Assembly: GCA_009697455.1 (NCBI GenBank)
Contig: SHUI01000009.1
Location: 1 to 37,043, forward strand
Length of the DNA stretch: 37,043 nt
Source of the DNA: Bryobacterales bacterium
GTDB taxonomy: Bacteria; Acidobacteriota; Terriglobia; Bryobacterales; Bryobacteraceae
Reading direction: 5' to 3'
Part shown: one piece after another, positions 32,966 through 37,043 of the stretch
Numbering within the stretch: position 1 is the first letter of the stretch
How the letters are laid out: each line of letters opens with the position of its first letter
The notes under the pieces: model-generated
Databases searched by the model: none
Told to the model about the DNA's origin: nothing
Seen by the model: only the letters and a program-made list of their open reading frames with translations
Position numbers and translations under genes: made by a program

Positions 32966-33864
32966 AGCGGCCTGCCGGTCAGTACTTCAAACGCCTCGCG
33001 GTACTTGCCGCTCGTGCGCGCGGCCACATCCTCGGGCAACGGCGGAGCGGGAGGCGTCTTCGTCCAGTGGATCGACTCCAGATAATCGCGCACGTACTGC
33101 TTATCGTATGACGCCTGCGGACCGCCCGGAGCATACGAAGCGCCCGGCCAGAAGCGCGAGGAATCCGGCGTCAGCACTTCATCGCCCAGAACCAACGTGT
33201 CACCCACGAACCCGAACTCGAATTTGGTATCGGCAACGATCACGCCGCGCGACTCCGCATAGGCGGCAGCGCGCTTGTAGATCTCAAGCGTGAGGTCTCG
33301 CAGGCGGTACGCCAGCGTCTCGCCCACCGCACGCGCCATCACGTCGATCGAAATATTCTCGTCGTGGCCCGACTGCGCCTTGGTAGCGGGCGTGAAGATA
33401 GGCTCCGGCAGGCGATCGCTTTCGCGCAAGCCGCGCGGCAACTCGATGCCGCACACGGTCCCATGCGCGCAATATTCCTTCCAACCCGACCCCGAAAGAT
33501 ATCCCCGCGCGACGCACTCGACTTCCACCATGTTCGCGCGCTTCACGAGCATCGACCTCCCTTCGAGTTGCGCCGCAAATGCCCGCAGCGGTTCAGGATA
33601 CTGGCTCACGTCGGCAGTCAAAAAATGCGTGGGTACGATATCGCGCAGCATATCGAACCAGAAGATCGAGATCTGCGTCAGAACGCGACCCTTGTCTCGG
33701 ATGCCCGTCGGCAGAATGTAGTCGAAGGCGGAGATGCGGTCGGTCGCGACGATGAGCAGCTTCTCCTGGTCCACTGCGTACACGTCCCGCACTTTTCCGC
33801 GCGCTTGTAATTTGACAATGGGGATGTTGCTCTCAATCAAAATACCGGCTGGGTCGGGGTTCAC
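32962..33864 (-). CDS. purC: SAICAR synthase (phosphoribosylaminoimidazole-succinocarboxamide synthase)
   Basis: PurC joins aspartate to CAIR in de novo purine synthesis in the cytoplasm. The 300-residue length fits the longer form of the family. Motifs seen are the ATP-binding GKVRDVY (residues 23-29), ATDRISAFD, VECVARGYLSGSGWKEY, KAQSGHDENIS and DTKFEFG. The start is a GTG at 33864. A TATCAT box on this strand (33898-33903) lies about 33 nt upstream and may drive the purC-cvpA-fis-gph unit. The downstream genes follow with overlaps or gaps under 10 bp. Confidence 0.96.
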   Translation of the reverse strand: MNPDPAGILIESNIPIVKLQARGKVRDVYAVDQEKLLIVATDRISAFDYILPTGIRDKGRVLTQISIFWFDMLRDIVPTHFLTADVSQYPEPLRAFAAQLEGRSMLVKRANMVEVECVARGYLSGSGWKEYCAHGTVCGIELPRGLRESDRLPEPIFTPATKAQSGHDENISIDVMARAVGETLAYRLRDLTLEIYKRAAAYAESRGVIVADTKFEFGFVGDTLVLGDEVLTPDSSRFWPGASYAPGGPQASYDKQYVRDYLESIHWTKTPPAPPLPEDVAARTSGKYREAFEVLTGRPL

Positions 33865-33926
33865 AGTATGGTCCAGGTTCGCTCGGGGGGAACCCAGATG
33901 ATACCGCAGCCGGGGACCGTTTTGCG

Positions 33927-34373
33927 CTATGGTTCGGCGACCCGAAGACTTGCCGGAGCCACGCGCAGGAAGTCGCGTATGTTCCAGGTCAGCAGCACAC
34001 GCGCGCCGGCGTCAAAAGCGCAATCGGCGATCACAGCGTCGTACGCCGCCCCACCCGCGACGCCGCGCTTCGCCACTCCGCCGATCAGGTCCCAGCACCG
34101 CTCGGGGGAGACTCCGGCGATCTCCGCCCGACCCTCGCCGAAGTAGTGTATCAGGATCGCATGAGCGATTTGAGGAGTCACGCGCAGCGGCGCGGGCAGG
34201 CGCGTCAACACGGAGTATGCCTCAAACAAGGCGTGCTGAGGAACCACCAAGCGTTCGCCTCTTCTGAGGCGGCTCTCGAACCCCGCGGCAGTCTCCCGAT
34301 GCCTCTCGTGCCATTCGCAAAGTAGCGACACGATGCAACTTGTGTCGAAGGCGAACCTAACGGGTCCGGCCAC
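33927..34373 (-). CDS. PIN-domain (VapC-like) ribonuclease toxin
   Basis: The 148-residue product is one PIN domain. Acidic residues expected for Mg2+ are visible in FAFDTSCIVSLL (first Asp), HALFEAYSVL (Glu) and AAYDAVIADCAF (Asp pair), and the TWNIRDF segment near the end resembles the family's T.N..DF. PIN toxins cut RNA, often tRNA or rRNA. The start is a GTG at 34373 and overlaps the end of the antitoxin gene by 17 bp, the usual arrangement. The pair sits between the purine operon and a binding-protein gene and appears intact. Confidence 0.87.
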   Translation of the reverse strand: MAGPVRFAFDTSCIVSLLCEWHERHRETAAGFESRLRRGERLVVPQHALFEAYSVLTRLPAPLRVTPQIAHAILIHYFGEGRAEIAGVSPERCWDLIGGVAKRGVAGGAAYDAVIADCAFDAGARVLLTWNIRDFLRVAPASLRVAEP

Positions 34374-34620
34374 GGTTTTCCCGAATCTCGTCTGTCAAAC
34401 GCTTCACGTCGAGGTTCGTCAGCGCCTGCACGCCCGCCGGCGCTGTCAACACCATGCGCCCGCCGCGTTTTTCCATCTTCACGTCCCGGCGCAACGGTTC
34501 GATTTCGATGCGTCCGTCTCGAAACTCAATGGAAAGGGAGACGCCCGGCCCCAACCCGGCCGCGGTTCGCATCGCTTTCGGAATTACCACGCGCCCTGCC
34601 TTATCTATGGTTATACTCAT
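34357..34620 (-). CDS. AbrB/MazE-type (VapB) antitoxin
   Basis: The 87-residue product has an N-terminal SpoVT/AbrB swapped-hairpin DNA-binding domain (about 1-45: ITIDKAGRVVIPKAMR, then IEIEPL) and a C-terminal tail (55-87) expected to wrap the toxin. It should neutralise the overlapping PIN toxin and repress the operon. ATG 34620 matches the family N-terminus; a longer in-frame reading upstream is not protein-like. A TATTTT box ends 6 nt before the ATG and there is no ribosome site, so its mRNA may be leaderless. Confidence 0.88.
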   Translation of the reverse strand: MSITIDKAGRVVIPKAMRTAAGLGPGVSLSIEFRDGRIEIEPLRRDVKMEKRGGRMVLTAPAGVQALTNLDVKRLTDEIRENRGRTR

Positions 34621-34626
34621 ACCAAT

Positions 34627-34632
34627 AAAATA
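34627..34632 (-). promoter_or_regulatory. -10-like box (TATTTT) before the antitoxin
   Basis: On the minus strand TATTTT is followed by ATTGGT and then ATG 34620. The 6-nt spacing would put the transcript start at the start codon. Confidence 0.4.
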
Positions 34633-34695
34633 CCATATGAAACAGCATTTGCCTGTGGCGGCGACGGGTCGCGGTACGCATGCCGGGGCATGGTG

Positions 34696-34701
34696 TATAA
34701 A
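34696..34701 (+). promoter_or_regulatory. -10-like box (TATAAA) before the binding-protein gene
   Basis: TATAAA lies 44 nt before ATG 34746. Transcription from here would give a leader of about 38 nt containing the ribosome site AAAAGGAA, so this gene looks conventionally expressed. Confidence 0.4.
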
Positions 34702-34745
34702 TGATGCAGTACAAAGTACGACGTCCAAAACTAAAAGGAACGTAC

Positions 34746-35576
34746 ATGCGCCGAATTCATGAGTCCTCTTTTGCTGTCGTATTGCTGACACTCTTCCTGA
34801 TCGCCTCCCGGGCGCCGGCTCGCGCTCAGGTACGAAACGCGCAGTCGCCGGAGGCACTGGAGGCGGCCGCCCGGTACGCCGCCGCGGACATTCGAGTAAT
34901 GACTCCTGGCGTCGTCTATAACGCCGGCTTGCTGGATCTCGCGGCCGCCTATACCAAAGAGACTGGCAAAAAAGTCGCGATCACCTTAGTCGGCATGGGC
35001 GGCATTGTCAAAGCCGTCAAGACTGCCAATCCGCCGGCGGATGTGATCATGCTGCCCTTCGAACTGATGAGTACGTTGTCGCTCGATGGCGGAGTCGTGG
35101 CGGGCAGCTTCATGCCGCTTGGCCGCTCGGAAATGGGACTCGCCGTCCCTGCCGGCGCGCCTCATCCCGACATCTCGACGGTCGAAAAATTGGCCAACGT
35201 GCTGCGTGGCGCGAAGGCAGTGATGCGTTCGAATCCCGCGGGCGGTAGCATGGTGGCGAGAGTAATCGAGGACAAGGTGATCAAGCGGCCGGAGTTCGCC
35301 GGCGTCATCAGTCCCGTGAGCACGCAAGGGGAAGGCGGACAGGCGCTGGCCCGGGGAGAAGGCGACATGGCCATACAGGCGATCTGCGAAATTCTTCCGT
35401 ACAAACAGATCGAGCTTGTTGCGCCGCTCCCCCGCGAACTCGCGGCCTGGATCGACATGTCCACGGCGGTTTCGGCCAGAGCGATGCATCGCAGTGATGC
35501 GCTCGCGTTCATCAAATACCTGCTGCGGCCGGAGTCGACCGTGTGGAAGACGAAAGGCCTCGAACGGTTCAACTGA
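34746..35576 (+). CDS. ModA-like periplasmic substrate-binding protein
   Basis: The 276-residue product has a signal peptide (about 8-27, cleaved near ARAQ) and the fold pattern of molybdate/sulfate-type binding proteins: IRVMTPGVVYNAGLLDLAAAY, then NPPADVIMLPF, MGLAVPAGAPHPDIS and RSNPAGGSMVA, ending with DALAFIKYLLRPES (motifs only). It would bind an oxyanion or small ligand outside the inner membrane. No ABC permease or ATPase gene is adjacent, so transport is unproven. ATG 34746 is chosen over an in-frame ATG at 34701 because it starts the signal and follows an AAAAGGAA ribosome site. Divergent from the AbrB/PIN pair. Confidence 0.82.
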   Translation: MRRIHESSFAVVLLTLFLIASRAPARAQVRNAQSPEALEAAARYAAADIRVMTPGVVYNAGLLDLAAAYTKETGKKVAITLVGMGGIVKAVKTANPPADVIMLPFELMSTLSLDGGVVAGSFMPLGRSEMGLAVPAGAPHPDISTVEKLANVLRGAKAVMRSNPAGGSMVARVIEDKVIKRPEFAGVISPVSTQGEGGQALARGEGDMAIQAICEILPYKQIELVAPLPRELAAWIDMSTAVSARAMHRSDALAFIKYLLRPESTVWKTKGLERFN

Positions 35577-35881
35577 CAGCGATTGAATCGACGAACGGCC
35601 AGTGCGTTCACAGGTGAACAATGCGCAGCGGGATTCCGTTGGATCCTCGATCGGCAAGCCGCTGACGCTTCAAGAATCCGTGCGATCTCCCCGTTGACGA
35701 TGCCCCAGACTATTTCACGGGGGATCTCCAGATTCCGGCAGGCCGCGTAAAGCAGAATGCAGGATGGCGTAGCGTCTTGACCGCGCAACGCGGAACACTC
35801 TTGCAGACGTTCGCGGCAATCGCGAGTGTGCAGCGCCAATCGCAAAACCGCCCCGATTGAACGGCGCGGCGTGACGCCCAT
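35577..35881 (-). CDS. Possible small protein-coding segment downstream of amidohydrolase
   Basis: A minus-strand frame begins at ATG 35881, four bases after the amidohydrolase stop. It reads protein-like text for about 75 codons, with segments such as GAVLRLALHTRDCRERLQEC and NLEIPREIVWGIVNGEIARILE. It has no stop until it is deep inside the convergent binding-protein gene (35162), an implausible overlap of about 415 bp. The coding part may therefore be a decayed gene or chance. It has six Cys in about 85 residues and no recognised domain. The 3' limit given is simply the edge of the neighbouring gene. Confidence 0.3.
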
Positions 35882-35885
35882 CGAA

Positions 35886-37043
35886 CTAACGCAGCGACGC
35901 CCGCACCTTTTCCCCGTACTCCTCAGCCTTGGCCATGATCTGCTTTGCGTCCAGCGTCAGCGCCTGGCCGTCCCTTACCAAAGGCTTCCCATTCACCATG
36001 ACGTCGCGAACGTCCGAACCCTTCAAGGCGTAGACCAATTGCGAGACCGCTCCGTAGATCGGTGCGGCATGAGACCGATCGATGCGCACCATAATCATGT
36101 CCGCCCGTTTGCCCGCTTCAAGCGATCCAATCATCCCGTCGAGACCCAACGCACGAGCCCCGCGGATCGTCGCCATTTCAAGCGCCTGAGCGGCGGGCAG
36201 AGCCTGCGGGTCCATCGTTACCAACTTCTGAAGCTTCGCCGCGAGGTCCATTTCTTCGAACATGTTGAAGTCGTTGTTGCTGCCCGCTGGCCCATCCGGA
36301 CCAAGGCCAACCGCGATATCGAGCGCCAGCATCTTCACCACGGGAGCCGCGCCGCTTGAAAGCTTCATGTTGCTCGAAGGGCAGTGCGCCACGCCGACCC
36401 CGCGCGATTTCAGGATCTTCAAATCAGCGTCGTCCGTCCACACGGCGTGCGCGGCGACGGTCCGCCCGCTGAAGATACCGAGCGAATCGAGCACCCGTGT
36501 TGGACTCATCCCGCGCTTCGCCTGAATGTCGGTGTTCTCCTTCTTCGTTTCCGAAAGATGGATGAGCAGCGGCATCTTGTACTTGTTTGCCAGCGTGCGT
36601 GCGGACTTCAGCGTGTCGTCGGAATTCGTATAGAGAGCGTGCGGCGCGACCGCCGGTACAATCAGTTCGTCGGCCGCGTACTTCTTGAAATAGGCCTCCG
36701 TATACCTCAGCGCGTCCGCGGGTGTCTTGTTGTCGGACACGGGGAACCCGATCACGGTTTCGCCAAGTACGCCGCGCATCCCCGCCTCCTTCGTCGCCTC
36801 CGCCACCACTTCCTCGAAATAGTACATGTCGGTGTAGGTGGTGGTGCCGGAGAGCAGCATTTCGAGACACGCAAGGCGCGTGCCCCACCGGACGAAGTCC
36901 GCCGAAACGTTCTTCGCCTCCGCGGGGAAAATGAACTTCTCCAACCACTCCTGCAAGCGCAGATCGTCGGCCACGCCGCGGAAGAGCGACATGGCCGCGT
37001 GAGTGTGCGTATTGATCAGGCCGGGTACGATGATCGCGTCGGG
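35886..37043 (-). CDS. Amidohydrolase, MTA/SAH deaminase-like (N-terminus outside window)
   Basis: The frame runs from the right edge to a TAA at 35886-35888, giving 385 residues without the N-terminus. It enters with IIVPGLINTHTHAAMSLFRG, the first metal motif (HTH) of the amidohydrolase barrel. HLSE, AAHAVW, HCPSSNMKL and LGPDGPAGSNN follow. This set matches the 5-methylthioadenosine/S-adenosylhomocysteine deaminase and TrzA/AtzB-like branch. It would deaminate an adenosine-type or triazine-like compound in the cytoplasm, if no signal peptide lies in the missing part. The usual Asp metal ligand of the GTD/GPD loop is present. Confidence 0.9.
   Translation of the reverse strand, partial: PDAIIVPGLINTHTHAAMSLFRGVADDLRLQEWLEKFIFPAEAKNVSADFVRWGTRLACLEMLLSGTTTYTDMYYFEEVVAEATKEAGMRGVLGETVIGFPVSDNKTPADALRYTEAYFKKYAADELIVPAVAPHALYTNSDDTLKSARTLANKYKMPLLIHLSETKKENTDIQAKRGMSPTRVLDSLGIFSGRTVAAHAVWTDDADLKILKSRGVGVAHCPSSNMKLSSGAAPVVKMLALDIAVGLGPDGPAGSNNDFNMFEEMDLAAKLQKLVTMDPQALPAAQALEMATIRGARALGLDGMIGSLEAGKRADMIMVRIDRSHAAPIYGAVSQLVYALKGSDVRDVMVNGKPLVRDGQALTLDAKQIMAKAEEYGEKVRASLR

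Overview
The window looks like a chromosomal segment of an Acidobacteriota species, most likely Bryobacterales (the Solibacter group). The signs are high G+C, two secreted proteins of the VWFA-related acidobacterial type, a large TonB-dependent receptor with an N-terminal carboxypeptidase-regulatory-like domain, a PVC-type membrane dehydrogenase with HEAT repeats and a CxxCH haem site, a PEGA-domain Ser/Thr kinase, and several Tat-exported periplasmic enzymes. This placement rests on family recognition, not on a marker gene. No rRNA, tRNA, CRISPR array, insertion sequence or phage module was seen.

Layout. 1-8.3 kb (+): the 3' end of an unknown gene, an enolase-superfamily enzyme coupled to the PVC-type cytochrome, a collapsed GMC-oxidoreductase relic (-), then moeA-moaC-mogA (molybdenum cofactor) and a VWA protein. 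8.5-12.1 kb: two atypical response regulators, an exported RidA-like protein, and a minus-strand group of a Cys/His-rich membrane protein, an orphan nuoB and a YfiH-type protein. 12.1-16.3 kb (+): a pseudouridine synthase, a second VWA protein, an aldo/keto reductase and a Tat-exported sulfatase. 16.3-18.1 kb is a gene graveyard: a Gfo/Idh tail fragment and a frameshifted metallophosphoesterase. 18.1-23.6 kb: a Moco sulfite dehydrogenase fused to cytochrome c behind a PEGA kinase (-), a sialidase (+), and a cytochrome/copper-monooxygenase-like protein (-). 23.7-27.5 kb: an intact TacA-type antitoxin with a ruined GNAT toxin, then the TonB-dependent receptor. 27.6-31.2 kb: glpK and a CocE-type hydrolase (-), divergent from a conserved hypothetical. 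31.4-33.9 kb (-): purC-cvpA-fis-like-gph. 33.9-37.0 kb: an AbrB/PIN toxin-antitoxin pair, a ModA-like binding protein, and an amidohydrolase cut by the window edge.

Themes. Molybdenum recurs: three cofactor-synthesis genes, one Moco enzyme and one molybdate-type binding protein, though they are not adjacent. Periplasmic redox proteins carrying single c-type haem sites recur three times. Five genes have a -10-like hexamer ending exactly 6 nt before the start codon, suggesting leaderless mRNAs, and two divergent pairs share palindromic -10 elements. I found no clearly new multigene system. The most interesting items are the leaderless/bidirectional promoter pattern, the decaying toxin-antitoxin locus with its antitoxin preserved, the cytochrome-fused sulfite dehydrogenase with its kinase, and the orphan nuoB beside a Cys/His-rich membrane protein.
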